Source: Rhizobium vallis (GTDB lineage: Bacteria > Pseudomonadota > Alphaproteobacteria > Rhizobiales > Rhizobiaceae). Taken from it: DNA of 64,000 nt. Both the position numbers and the translations under genes were made by a program. A model generated the notes under the pieces. The model saw nothing but the letters and a program-made list of their open reading frames with translations, did no database searches and was not told the DNA's origin. Positions 25,904 to 34,493 of this stretch are shown one piece after another. The DNA lies in contig NZ_ML133695.1 in the NCBI RefSeq assembly GCF_003985155.1, positions 1 to 64,000 on the forward strand, written 5' to 3'. Numbering within the stretch: the stretch's first letter is position 1; each line of letters starts with the position of its first letter.

Positions 25904-26818
25904 TCAAGCTCGCTCGAACGGCTCGCCGAGCGCGGCGACGCCGTTGAGCTTGAGCAGGCGGCGATCCGCCGAAATGATGCCGAGCACGATGATCGTCACC
26001 AGATAGGGCAGGCAGGCGAGCAGCTGTGAGGGAACGTTGAGCCCTGTTGCCTGGGCGGCAAGCCCCATCAGCGATACTGCGCCGAACAGACACGCCCCCA
26101 GAAAGATGCGGCCGGTCAGCCAGGTTCCGAAGACGACGAGCGCAATCGCAATCCAGCCGCGGCCGGCAATCATCCCATCCGCCCAGAGCGGTGTATAGAT
26201 TGTCGCCGCATAGGCGCCGGCAAAACCAGCCATCATGCCGCCGATTGCCACCGCGGCGAAACGGATGGCAATGACCGGATAGCCGATCGCACGCGCCGCT
26301 GCCGGCTTTTCGCCGACGGCGCGGATGATCAGTCCGACCTTGCTGTAGGTAAACATCGCCCAGATCGCGACGGTCACGACCAGCGAAAGCCACACGACAA
26401 TATCCTGGCTAAAAAGGCCGCCGATGACGGGAATATCGGAAAGACCAGGAATCGTAATCTTCGGCAGCGCCCTGACCGTCAGGCTCTCGTAGGTCTTGCC
26501 GAACAGTGCCGACAGGCCTTGTCCGAGAATGCCGATCGCAAGTCCGGTTGCGACCTGGTTTGCGTTGAAGCCGAGGATGATTGCCGCAAAGATCAGCGAC
26601 AAGAGCGCGCCGCCGAGGCCGGCAGCGAGAAAAGCCAGGAAATGGCCGCCGCCGTGATAGACGATGATGAAGGCGATGACGGCGCCGAATGCCATCAACC
26701 CCTCGACGCCAAGATTGAGCACGCCGGCGCGCTCGACGATAAGCTCTCCGAGCGCTGCCAGGAGAAACGGCGTCGCAGCCGCCAGCATGCCGGTCAGAAC
26801 GAACTCGACCGCGTTCAT
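25904..26818 (-). CDS. ABC transporter permease, BMP/nucleoside-type (NupQ/YufQ-like)
   Basis: 304 residues, a branched-chain-permease-superfamily membrane protein. GELIVERAGVLNLGVEGLM at the N terminus and the coupling segment RAVGEKPAAARAIGYPV are typical of the second permease of purine/nucleoside uptake systems. ATG 26818 overlaps the preceding permease stop by 4 bp. It is the last gene of a minus-strand operon running from about 34.5 kb. Confidence 0.9.
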   Translation of the reverse strand: MNAVEFVLTGMLAAATPFLLAALGELIVERAGVLNLGVEGLMAFGAVIAFIIVYHGGGHFLAFLAAGLGGALLSLIFAAIILGFNANQVATGLAIGILGQGLSALFGKTYESLTVRALPKITIPGLSDIPVIGGLFSQDIVVWLSLVVTVAIWAMFTYSKVGLIIRAVGEKPAAARAIGYPVIAIRFAAVAIGGMMAGFAGAYAATIYTPLWADGMIAGRGWIAIALVVFGTWLTGRIFLGACLFGAVSLMGLAAQATGLNVPSQLLACLPYLVTIIVLGIISADRRLLKLNGVAALGEPFERA

Positions 26819-27915
26819 GTCGGGCTCCTCGTCGCTGCAGGCCGCCAGGCAAGGCGGTAGCGCGCGAAGGCAATGGCCACCAGATAGACAAGGAGCAGGC
26901 TGCCCTGGAAAACCCGGACGGCCGCGACCGGGAGATTGGCCGAGACCATGGCGTTGTCTCCGCCGATGTAGAGCGCCGCCATGACGATTGCGGAGACGAC
27001 GATGCCGATCGGGTGCAGGCCGCCGAGATAGGCGACGATGATTGCCGCATACCCGTATCCGGTTGAGATCGAGCGTTGCAGCTGACCGAGCGGGCCGGCT
27101 ACTTCGGCGGCACCGGCAAGACCGGCTGCAGCCCCACCGATCAGCAGCGAAAGCCAGATTGCCCAGCTTTCCCTGAACCCGGCATAGCTCGCCGCGCGCG
27201 GCGCCAGTCCGCCTACCTGCAATTTGTAGCCGATGAAACTCTTCTGCATAAAAACCCATGCCCCGATCGACAGGAGAACGGCGAGGATCAGCGAGACATT
27301 GACGCGCGTCCCGTCGATCAGGATCGGCACCATCGCATCATATTGAAACATGACGGACTGCGGAAAATTGAAGCCGTTCGGATCCTTCCAGGGGCCGAGC
27401 AGCAGATAATTGAGGAGTTGCACGGCAACGAAACTCAGCATCAGGGAAACCAGAATTTCGTTGGCATTGAACCGGACGCGCCAGAAGGCGGTGAGCGATG
27501 CCCAGAACGCGCCGCCCATCACGCCGAGCAGCAGCATTGCCGGCCAGATCCACTGGCCGCTTGCGTCTGGCCACCAGATCGGAATAGCGGAGGCGAAAAT
27601 CGCACCGAGCACGAATTGTCCCTCGGCACCGATATTGAACACCTTGGCGCGAAAGCCGATCGCAAGCCCTTGCGCGATGAGGAGAAGCGGACCGGTCTTT
27701 AACAGCACTTCGGAGAACGACGCCCAGGAAAAGAAGGGCTCGATCAGCATCGCATAGATCACCGCAGCCGGATCGCGCCCCAGGGCGACGTAAAGTCCGA
27801 GGTTGAGGATGACCGTGACGGCGAGCGCGATCGGCGGCGCCAGAAGGGTGGCGGCAATCGATGCTCGCTCCCGGCGCACCAGAATGGGGAAGGCGGCGAG
27901 GAACGGTCGGCTCAT
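26815..27915 (-). CDS. ABC transporter permease, BMP/nucleoside-type (NupP/YufP-like)
   Basis: 366 residues with about ten hydrophobic segments. KVFNIGAEGQFVLGAIFAS and RFNANEILVSLMLSF are hallmarks of the NupP/YufP family, and GYGYAAIIVAYLGGLHPIG lies near the C terminus. The start overlaps the ATPase stop (ATGA at 27912). It pairs with the permease at 25904. Confidence 0.91.
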   Translation of the reverse strand: MSRPFLAAFPILVRRERASIAATLLAPPIALAVTVILNLGLYVALGRDPAAVIYAMLIEPFFSWASFSEVLLKTGPLLLIAQGLAIGFRAKVFNIGAEGQFVLGAIFASAIPIWWPDASGQWIWPAMLLLGVMGGAFWASLTAFWRVRFNANEILVSLMLSFVAVQLLNYLLLGPWKDPNGFNFPQSVMFQYDAMVPILIDGTRVNVSLILAVLLSIGAWVFMQKSFIGYKLQVGGLAPRAASYAGFRESWAIWLSLLIGGAAAGLAGAAEVAGPLGQLQRSISTGYGYAAIIVAYLGGLHPIGIVVSAIVMAALYIGGDNAMVSANLPVAAVRVFQGSLLLVYLVAIAFARYRLAWRPAATRSPT

Positions 27916-29432
27916 GCGGTGGCTTTCTCGCGCTGCGGCTTGGATCCAATCATGTATCGGCCGATCTCTTCCGGGTTGGTGTCACGCGTGACCAGCGGCG
28001 GGCTCAGCGTGCCGTGGTGCAGGACCTGTATGAAGTCGCTGAGTTCGAACAGTTCCTCGAGCTCCTCGGAAATGACCAGGATCGCCATGCCGTCATTGCG
28101 AAGGCTCATGAGCCGCCTACGGATCGCCGCGGCGGCACCGATGTCGACGCCCCAGGTTGGTTGGGCGAGGAAAAGAAGCTTCGGCGCCAGCATAATCTCG
28201 CGTCCAACGATGAACTTCTGCAGGTTACCGCCGGAAAGCGATCCGGCCTCTGCCCCTGGACCCCGCGTGCGGACGTCATAGTCCCGGATGCAATCATTGG
28301 TGAAGGCAGTCGCCCGGACCATGTCGAGCAGACCATGCTTGACGAGGTTCTGCGGATGGGCGGTCAGCAGGCTATTATAGGCGAGCGACATTTCGGGAAC
28401 TGCACCGCGCCCCAGCCGGTCCTCCGGGACGAAGGCGAAACCTAATCGCCGGCGGGCGGCGGAGTCGAGTATGCCGACGTCCCGGCCCATCATGAAGATG
28501 CGGTCGCGCTGATCCCGCGGCAACAGGGTTTCGCCGGAAATCAGCGCTTCGAGTTCGCTTTGGCCATTTCCCGAGATCCCGGCAATGCCGAGGATTTCGC
28601 CGGCGCGCACGGCCAGGCTTACCTTTGAAAGCGGCACGGCCAAAGGATCCGCCTGGTAATCGAGCCCGACGAGTTCCAGCCGTTTTTCGCCTTTGGCCAA
28701 AGGCAGCGCAGGCATGGGTTCCGTCATCGCGCGGCCGATCATCATACGCGCAAGCTCGTGGGCATCATGCTCGCGGGGATCGACGTGACCGGTGACGCGT
28801 CCGCCGCGCAGGATCGTCGCGCGATCACAGAGCGACTGGATTTCTTCCAGCTTGTGAGAGATGAACAGGATGGACACGCCGCCGTCCCGCAGTCGGCGCA
28901 ATGTGTCGAACAGCTTCTCCACCGCCTGCGGCGGCAGCACGGCAGTCGGCTCGTCGAGGATCAGCAGTTTCGGATCGGTCATCAGGCAGCGAATGATTTC
29001 CACCCGCTGCCTTTCGCCGACGGAAAGCGAATGGACGTGGGCGAACGGATCGACCTCGAGGCCGAATTCATGCCCGAGCTTGCGAATGCGCTGCGCAAGC
29101 TCGCTCTTCTTGCCGGGCACGATCAGGCGGATGTTCTCGACGACCGTCAGGCTCTCAAACAGCGAGAAATGCTGGAAGACCATGCCGATACCGGCGCGCC
29201 TTGCCTCTGCGGGAGAGGCAAGGCTGAGGGTTTGGCCATTCCACGCGACTGTGCCGCTGTCCGGCTGCTCGACGCCGTAGATCAGCTTCATCAGGGTCGA
29301 TTTGCCAGCCCCGTTTTCTCCGAGGATAGCATGGATGGAGCGGGCAGCGACGTCGAGGTCGATCTGCTGATTGGCATAGACCGGGCCATAGCTCTTGGAA
29401 ATGCCGCGCAGCGACAGGAGCGGGCTCACCAT
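27912..29432 (-). CDS. ABC transporter ATP-binding protein with two ATPase domains (NupO/YufO-like)
   Basis: 506 residues holding two ABC domains. The first has a canonical Walker A GENGAGKST, signature LSVGERQRVEIIR and Walker B LLILDEPTAVL. The second has a degenerate Walker A region (GISGNGQSE), signature SLSGGNLQKFIVGRE and FLAQPTWGVDIGA. This asymmetric pattern is normal for sugar/nucleoside importers. It couples to BMP-type binding protein and permeases in the same operon. Confidence 0.93.
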   Translation of the reverse strand: MVSPLLSLRGISKSYGPVYANQQIDLDVAARSIHAILGENGAGKSTLMKLIYGVEQPDSGTVAWNGQTLSLASPAEARRAGIGMVFQHFSLFESLTVVENIRLIVPGKKSELAQRIRKLGHEFGLEVDPFAHVHSLSVGERQRVEIIRCLMTDPKLLILDEPTAVLPPQAVEKLFDTLRRLRDGGVSILFISHKLEEIQSLCDRATILRGGRVTGHVDPREHDAHELARMMIGRAMTEPMPALPLAKGEKRLELVGLDYQADPLAVPLSKVSLAVRAGEILGIAGISGNGQSELEALISGETLLPRDQRDRIFMMGRDVGILDSAARRRLGFAFVPEDRLGRGAVPEMSLAYNSLLTAHPQNLVKHGLLDMVRATAFTNDCIRDYDVRTRGPGAEAGSLSGGNLQKFIVGREIMLAPKLLFLAQPTWGVDIGAAAAIRRRLMSLRNDGMAILVISEELEELFELSDFIQVLHHGTLSPPLVTRDTNPEEIGRYMIGSKPQREKATA

Positions 29433-29435
29433 GAC

Positions 29436-30536
29436 TTATTTCGGCAACGGCGTTGTGACACCCTTGACGTGCCAGTCCATCGCAACGATCTGGGCGTCGG
29501 TCAGCGTCGCACCCGAGGCAGCACCTTCGCTGCCGTCAGCCTTGGTGATCGGACCGGTAAACGGCGAGAAGCTGCCATCGGCAATCTTGGCCTCGATTTC
29601 CTTGATCTTGCTCATCGTATCGGCTGGGATCGCCGGGTTCCAATCGGTGACTTCGACCACCTTGTCGGCAACACCGAGAAAGGTATTGGCGCCTTTGAAG
29701 GTGCCGGCAAGATGGGCATCGACCGACGCCTTGAAGAAGGGTGACCAGTCGGTAGCGATGCAGCCCAGATAGGTCTTCTCTGCATATTTCTTCATCGACG
29801 AGTTGAGGTTGAAGGCATAGACGCCGGCTTCCTCGCAGGCCGAAATCACCGAAGGCGTATCCTGCGCATTCGAAAAGATCACGTCGCAGCCCTGCGAGAT
29901 CAGCGCCTTGGCGGCTTCCTGCTCCTTGGCTGGGTCGAACCAGGAATTGACCCAGACGACAGACACTTCGATATCCGGCCTGACGGCCTGCGCACCCAGC
30001 GTGAAGGCGTTGATCGAGGTGATCAGCTCGGGAATTGCAAAGGCCGACACCGAGCCGAGTTTGCCTGTCTTGGAGACGGCGGCCGCCGCCATGCCGAGCA
30101 GGTACGTTCCTTGAAAATATTTTGCGGCGAAAGGCGAGAAGTTCGGTGCGACCTGGAAGCCTGAAGCATGCAGGACGGTCACCTTCGGATTGCGGCGCGC
30201 GATCTGCAGCGCACCATTTTGATAGCCGAAGGAGCCGGCGATCAGGAAATGGTTTCCGTCGGCGACGGTCTTGTTCATGATGCGGTCGGCGTCCGGGCCT
30301 TCGGCGATGTTTTCGATGACCGTGACCTTCACCTTGTCGCCATAGGCAGCCTTGATCGGGTCGATGCCGGCGGCAAGCGCATGGCCCCAGCCCACGTCGC
30401 CGATGGGCGACGGAACGACGAGGGCAATGCCGAGCGGTTCGTCGGCAGCGAACGCGGAGCGGCCGGCAAAAGCGGTCGCGAGGCTGGCAGCCGCTGCGCT
30501 TTTCATGAGTGTTCTGCGGGTGAAATTGTTAGACAT
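29436..30536 (-). CDS. BMP-family ABC transporter substrate-binding protein (purine/nucleoside type)
   Basis: 366 residues. A twin-arginine signal peptide (FTRRTLMKSAAAASLATAF, cleavage near SAFA) is followed by a PnrA/BMP-like fold: PIGDVGWGHALAAGID, HFLIAGSFGYQNG and CDVIFSNAQDTPSV. This family binds purine nucleosides or related bases; with an 8-oxoguanine-deaminase-like enzyme next door, an oxidised or methylated purine is a reasonable ligand. That ligand is inference. Confidence 0.9.
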   Translation of the reverse strand: MSNNFTRRTLMKSAAAASLATAFAGRSAFAADEPLGIALVVPSPIGDVGWGHALAAGIDPIKAAYGDKVKVTVIENIAEGPDADRIMNKTVADGNHFLIAGSFGYQNGALQIARRNPKVTVLHASGFQVAPNFSPFAAKYFQGTYLLGMAAAAVSKTGKLGSVSAFAIPELITSINAFTLGAQAVRPDIEVSVVWVNSWFDPAKEQEAAKALISQGCDVIFSNAQDTPSVISACEEAGVYAFNLNSSMKKYAEKTYLGCIATDWSPFFKASVDAHLAGTFKGANTFLGVADKVVEVTDWNPAIPADTMSKIKEIEAKIADGSFSPFTGPITKADGSEGAASGATLTDAQIVAMDWHVKGVTTPLPK

Positions 30537-30557
30537 GTAGTTCCCTCTTTTTTGGTT

Positions 30558-31937
30558 TTAGAATTTGACTGTCTCGAGCGCCGCTTCCGCGGCGGCGAAA
30601 AGCTGAGCTTCGTCGAGGCCGATAAACTCGCCGGCCTGCCAGACGATGCGGCCGTTGATCATTGTGAGGTCGGTCGGCATGCCGATCCCGACCTTGGCAA
30701 TCAGGCTCAACGGGTCGTGGCGGGTTCCGACATAGTCCATCCGCCTCGTGTCGATCGCGAAGAGGTCGGCGGCCATGCGGGGAGCAAGCCGTCCGATGTC
30801 GCTGCGGCCAAGCAGACTTGCACCGCCCGTGGTCGCGTAGCTCAGGAAATCGACCGGCGCTGGAACCGGATGGGCGCGCGTCGAGGCCGTCAAGCACTGC
30901 AGCATATAGGCAGAGTGGATGCAGTGCATGAGGTTGGAATTGTCATTCGAAGCAGCGCCATCGCAACCGAGGCCGATACGCAGGCCGAGGGCCGCCATCG
31001 CGGGAATGTCCGTCACTTCGGCGCCGACCAGGTAGACAGGTTCGGGGCAATGGGAGACACCCGTGCCGCTTGCCGCCATCTTCCGCAGTTCGTCATGTGT
31101 CAGCTCCCAGCAATGAGCATAAAAGCTGTCGGGACCGGCAAAGCCGAGTTCGGCGCAGTAGTCGACCGTACGCATCCCATGCCGCGCCTCGATGACCGGA
31201 CTTTCGCCTTCCCCGACATGCGTGTGCAGCCGGACACCGCGATCACGGGCGAGCGCCACCGACTCGACGAAGGTTTCGCGGTAGCAGTTCACAGGCTGAC
31301 AGGGAGCGACGACCACCTGCCGCATGCTGAAAGCGCCGGCATCGTGGTAGCTGTCGATCAGCCGGGCGCAATCGGCGATGAACTCGTCCGTGGTTTCCAG
31401 CATGGCGTCCGGAATTGTCGAGCCCTCGGACTTTGGCAGCGTATTGCCGCCGCGGCCGGCGTGGAACCGCATGCCGAGAAGCTCGGCTGCCTCGAATTGG
31501 CGGTCGATCAGGCGCTTTCCGGCGTGGCGGGGAAAACAATATTGGTGGTCGAAAGCTGTCGTGCAGCCATGCTTGATCATCTCCGCCATGGCCGTGACCG
31601 ACGAATGATAGAAGCAATCCTCGTTCAGCCGTGAGAAGATCGGATAGATCCGGTCGAGCCATTCGATGACGGAGAGCTTCGTCCAGTCGAGATCGGCCCG
31701 ATTGCGTACGAAGCATTGGAAGAAGTGGTGATGGGTGTTGACGAGACCCGGATAGACAAACCAGCCGGATGCATCCTGAATGATCGTGTCGGGAGGCAGG
31801 GCCTCTTGTGAAAGATTGGGGCCGATCGCCTGGATCGACGGACCGCTGGTCAGCAGATCGGCGTTCCGGCGCACCGCCGGCCCGTTGCCTTCGTCGACGA
31901 TAATGGCGGCGCAGTTCTTCAGCAGGTAGCCCGCCAT
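30558..31937 (-). CDS. Amidohydrolase, 8-oxoguanine deaminase/AtzB-like (COG0402)
   Basis: 459 residues of the metal-dependent aminohydrolase superfamily, full length. Metal ligands are seen at VNTHHHFFQ (His69 and His71), HTHVGEGES, YAHCWEL and GLGCDGAASND. The ordering and spacing match bacterial 8-oxoguanine deaminases, which turn 8-oxoguanine into urate, and related pterin/triazine enzymes. It lies between a GST gene and a purine-type transporter. Exact substrate unproven; guanine, isoxanthopterin or an s-triazine-like ring are alternatives. Confidence 0.88.
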   Translation of the reverse strand: MAGYLLKNCAAIIVDEGNGPAVRRNADLLTSGPSIQAIGPNLSQEALPPDTIIQDASGWFVYPGLVNTHHHFFQCFVRNRADLDWTKLSVIEWLDRIYPIFSRLNEDCFYHSSVTAMAEMIKHGCTTAFDHQYCFPRHAGKRLIDRQFEAAELLGMRFHAGRGGNTLPKSEGSTIPDAMLETTDEFIADCARLIDSYHDAGAFSMRQVVVAPCQPVNCYRETFVESVALARDRGVRLHTHVGEGESPVIEARHGMRTVDYCAELGFAGPDSFYAHCWELTHDELRKMAASGTGVSHCPEPVYLVGAEVTDIPAMAALGLRIGLGCDGAASNDNSNLMHCIHSAYMLQCLTASTRAHPVPAPVDFLSYATTGGASLLGRSDIGRLAPRMAADLFAIDTRRMDYVGTRHDPLSLIAKVGIGMPTDLTMINGRIVWQAGEFIGLDEAQLFAAAEAALETVKF

Positions 31938-31938
31938 C

Positions 31939-32598
31939 TCACTTGTCCTCTTTGACGGGATGGGGGTCGGGCTTCAACTCGTGCAGCCGGTGGATGCCGG
32001 GCATTTCCATAAAACCTTCAAGGCTGCGGATGGCGCGTAGCCAGAGCCGGATGTTCGGATAGGCATCGAGCGAGATTCCGCCATCGGGCGCCAGTGCCAC
32101 ATAGGGGAAACAGGCTATGTCGGCGATCGTCGGACGGTCTAACGTCAGGAACCGCATGTCGCGGAGCCGCTGTTCAAAGAGTCCGGCTTCCAGTTCGCGC
32201 AGTGCCGCGATCCCTTGCGCCCGCAGGGCCTCGATATTGCCCGGGCGCAGAAGCATCTGATGCAGTCGCGCTCCACCGAGATTTGTCGTCAGCCGATGCG
32301 AAAACGAGAGCCATTGTTGTGCGCGCGCCGCCTCTTGCGGCGCGTCGCAGCCCAGCCACTCGGGGCCGCTTCGGGCGGCGAGATAGGCGAGCATGGCCGA
32401 GGATTCGGTCAGCACGAGATCGCCATCCATGAGGATCGGGATGGACCCTGCCGGATTGAGGGCCAGAAGCTCAGGACCGCGGTGCTCCATGCCGGGATGG
32501 AAATCGACCGGGCGGATATCCAGCTTGACGCCGAGGAGCGCGGCCATCAGGCGGATCTTGTAACAGCTCGGCGATAGGATGTAGTCGTAGAGCTTCAT
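31939..32598 (-). CDS. Glutathione S-transferase-like protein (NdmE-like by context)
   Basis: 219 residues. N-terminal thioredoxin-fold domain (YDYILSPSCYKIRLMAALLG, GSIPILMDGDLVLTESSAM, with the cis-Pro in SIP) and a C-terminal helical domain (LTLDRPTIADIACFPYVAL). ATG 32598 overlaps the oxygenase stop by 4 bp; a longer frame upstream runs through that gene. A GST-like subunit, NdmE, is needed by the N7-demethylase NdmC/NdmD of caffeine-degrading Pseudomonas. Here too it is coupled to an oxygenase lacking its own Rieske cluster, so a structural role is as likely as glutathione chemistry. Confidence 0.87.
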   Translation of the reverse strand: MKLYDYILSPSCYKIRLMAALLGVKLDIRPVDFHPGMEHRGPELLALNPAGSIPILMDGDLVLTESSAMLAYLAARSGPEWLGCDAPQEAARAQQWLSFSHRLTTNLGGARLHQMLLRPGNIEALRAQGIAALRELEAGLFEQRLRDMRFLTLDRPTIADIACFPYVALAPDGGISLDAYPNIRLWLRAIRSLEGFMEMPGIHRLHELKPDPHPVKEDK

Positions 32599-33443
32599 TG
32601 GGCGACCAGCTGTGCGCCATAGAGATAATTGCGGCGCTTCAGCCAGCGCCGGTAAGCGATCGATGTCAGGTCGGCCCTGGTCGGAATCTCCATCCCCGGG
32701 TCGAGCGGTAGAAGGGCCGGGATCTGGTTTTCGAGGATCGACCGATCCTGCAGGAAAATCATCTGCTGAAAATGGATGAGGTCTGTCATTGGCGTCACAT
32801 CGTCGAAGAGGGCCATCCACGGCCATACGTCGCAAAGGTCTTCCGCAAGCGGCTGGACGAACAGGGTAATGACATCCCATTGCTCCGGACGAGGCGGGCA
32901 GGTCTTGTAAAGCACCGAGCAGGTCGGGGCCGGCACGCGGTACATATATTCGGTGGTGATTCCGCCGGTCGCGGACTTTGCGGCCTGCGGCTGGTAGAAC
33001 TTTACCTGCGTCGCCCAGACTTCATCCTCTTCCTCACGGATCTCGACTTTATAGTTTTCGACTTCCGTATGCGGTTCGGCCCCGAGTATGTCCGTATGGA
33101 CGAAGGGAAAATGCGCGACGTCAAGGAAGTTCTCGACTGCCCGCAGAGGTGAGCAGCGCACCCGCACGACGCCGACGTCGACGAAGCGGCGGCCGGGCTG
33201 ATCCGCTTCGGGGATAGCAAACAGTTCCTTGGCGGGAGTGCCGAGGGAAGACCAGACATGACCATAGCGGATGCGAACGGGCATGGAATTTCCATCGCCC
33301 GATGTGACCCGCGCCGCACCGTCAGGCGTGCGCACCACCTCTATCGGCTCGCCCATCAAAGCGGTCTTGCTTCCTGCCTCAGTGAGTCGGCTAAGCAGAC
33401 CGACCGGGTACCATTCATCGAGCATCGCCCCGGCTTCTTTCAT
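32595..33443 (-). CDS. Rieske-type oxygenase catalytic subunit without a Rieske cluster
   Basis: 282 residues. Residues 9-41 look like the start of an ordinary Rieske oxygenase (LDEWYPVGLLSRL, then EPIEVVRTPDG), but the cluster-binding CxH...CxxH part is absent. The sequence resumes at YGHVWSSLG. The mononuclear iron site is intact: Asn105, Asp108, His111 and His116 in VENFLDVAHFPFVH, and a likely third ligand Asp233 in LQDRSILENQ. ATG 33443 overlaps the Rieske gene stop by 4 bp. An oxygenase of this form must receive electrons from a separate Rieske protein, presumably the one encoded directly upstream. The analogue known to me is NdmC (7-methylxanthine N7-demethylase). Confidence 0.85.
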   Translation of the reverse strand: MKEAGAMLDEWYPVGLLSRLTEAGSKTALMGEPIEVVRTPDGAARVTSGDGNSMPVRIRYGHVWSSLGTPAKELFAIPEADQPGRRFVDVGVVRVRCSPLRAVENFLDVAHFPFVHTDILGAEPHTEVENYKVEIREEEDEVWATQVKFYQPQAAKSATGGITTEYMYRVPAPTCSVLYKTCPPRPEQWDVITLFVQPLAEDLCDVWPWMALFDDVTPMTDLIHFQQMIFLQDRSILENQIPALLPLDPGMEIPTRADLTSIAYRRWLKRRNYLYGAQLVAQ

Positions 33444-34081
33444 GCGGCATCCCTCTGGCGTGTCTCCGCCCGGCGGCGCACGGCTTCGGCGATGCGGGAC
33501 GCCGTAACCCGATCTGCGACATTGCGATCCCGTTCGACCAAGACGTGAATGAGCGTGCACCCAATCTGCGCCATCGGCAGCAGCCGAACCCACGGACAAT
33601 CAACGAGCTGGATCAGCCCGTCGGCACCGGCTTTTCCGCCGGCTGCCGCCTCGATTGCTTCGATCTCGGCATTGATCGTCAGCGAGCGTATTGGAGAGAG
33701 ATGGCCAAGGCGCGGCGGCGGCATGGCCGGTTCGCCGATTGCCACCCAGACGATGCCGTCCGATTCTTCGATCCGCTGGACTGCTACTCGAATCGTTTCC
33801 GGCGGTACGAGATCGGGATGTGCCGGGATGCGGACGCATTCTCCCGCCGGAGAATAGCTCCAGCCGTGATAAATACAGGAGAGCGCCTCGCCACGCACAA
33901 AGCCCTGAGACAACCGCATGCCACGATGTGGGCAGCGGTCCGACGCGGCCGAGACGCACCCGGATTGACTGCGCCAGAGAGCGATCGACCATGCCGGGGT
34001 CGAGGCCGGTATGACGGTTGCCGGTGGCAGGTCGTCAGAAAGCGCGACAGGCATCCAGGAGCCGGCCGTATCGGAGGGCAT
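33440..34081 (-). CDS. Rieske [2Fe-2S] protein partner of the split oxygenase
   Basis: 213 residues. The Rieske motif is complete: Cys50 and His52 in RCPHRG, and Cys69 and His72 in SCIYHGW. After the Rieske domain (to about residue 115) there is a 90-residue tail without the usual iron-site motif, ending in an Arg/Ala-rich helix. ATG 34081 has GAGGAA upstream; an in-frame ATG at 34162 has no ribosome-binding site. It probably passes electrons to the cluster-less catalytic subunit. No ferredoxin reductase is encoded in this operon. Confidence 0.85.
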   Translation of the reverse strand: MPSDTAGSWMPVALSDDLPPATVIPASTPAWSIALWRSQSGCVSAASDRCPHRGMRLSQGFVRGEALSCIYHGWSYSPAGECVRIPAHPDLVPPETIRVAVQRIEESDGIVWVAIGEPAMPPPRLGHLSPIRSLTINAEIEAIEAAAGGKAGADGLIQLVDCPWVRLLPMAQIGCTLIHVLVERDRNVADRVTASRIAEAVRRRAETRQRDAA

Positions 34082-34202
34082 GGCCTTTATTTCCTCAATC
34101 TTACCAGTGGACTGACACTGCTGGCTTTGTGCAGGCCCCGTTCCAGCTTCAGAGGCTTGCATAAAAAATTCGCAATGGCAACGACGGATTAAATAAAGGG
34201 CA

Positions 34203-34493
34203 TCATGTCAGATGCCGTTCGGCAGCGTATGTCGGCGGCTCTACAATCCTGCGCTGAATCTCGTCTACCCAGACATCGATCGGCCCGAGTGAACATCCCA
34301 TTTCCAGCATGTCGATCAGTTCCACAGGCCCTACGACCTCGAGCTCGATTCGGTTGGCGTCGGCATGAAAGAAATCCTGCGAAAGGCCGAGTTTGTCCGC
34401 ATGGCGGCGGATCCACGGGACGAACGAGGCGGAATTGACGTCGCCAAGGATGGTGATCCGTTCGCGTAACTCGCTCTGCCGTAACGGCGTCAT
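34203..34493 (-). CDS. Acylphosphatase-like small protein lacking catalytic residues
   Basis: 96 residues. ILGDVNSASFVPWIRRHADKLGL, IELEVVGP and MLEMGCSLGPIDVWVDEI line up with the beta-alpha-beta order of acylphosphatases. The catalytic Arg of the GxVQGVGFR loop is replaced (NSASFVP), and the WVRN Asn is not present (DFFHAD). Enzyme activity is therefore unlikely; the fold may serve as a binding or assembly domain. It is 121 bp upstream of the split Rieske genes, on the same strand, and probably first in that operon. Confidence 0.65.
   Translation of the reverse strand: MTPLRQSELRERITILGDVNSASFVPWIRRHADKLGLSQDFFHADANRIELEVVGPVELIDMLEMGCSLGPIDVWVDEIQRRIVEPPTYAAERHLT

Noticed and set aside
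30168..31634. A 488-codon plus-strand frame opposite the amidohydrolase
   Set aside because: Antisense shadow; the amidohydrolase metal ligands are on the minus strand.
32595..33443. A frameshift splitting one ordinary Rieske oxygenase into two genes
   Set aside because: The catalytic gene has its own lead-in resembling a Rieske oxygenase N terminus, and the Rieske gene has an extra 90-residue tail; a simple frameshift would not give both.
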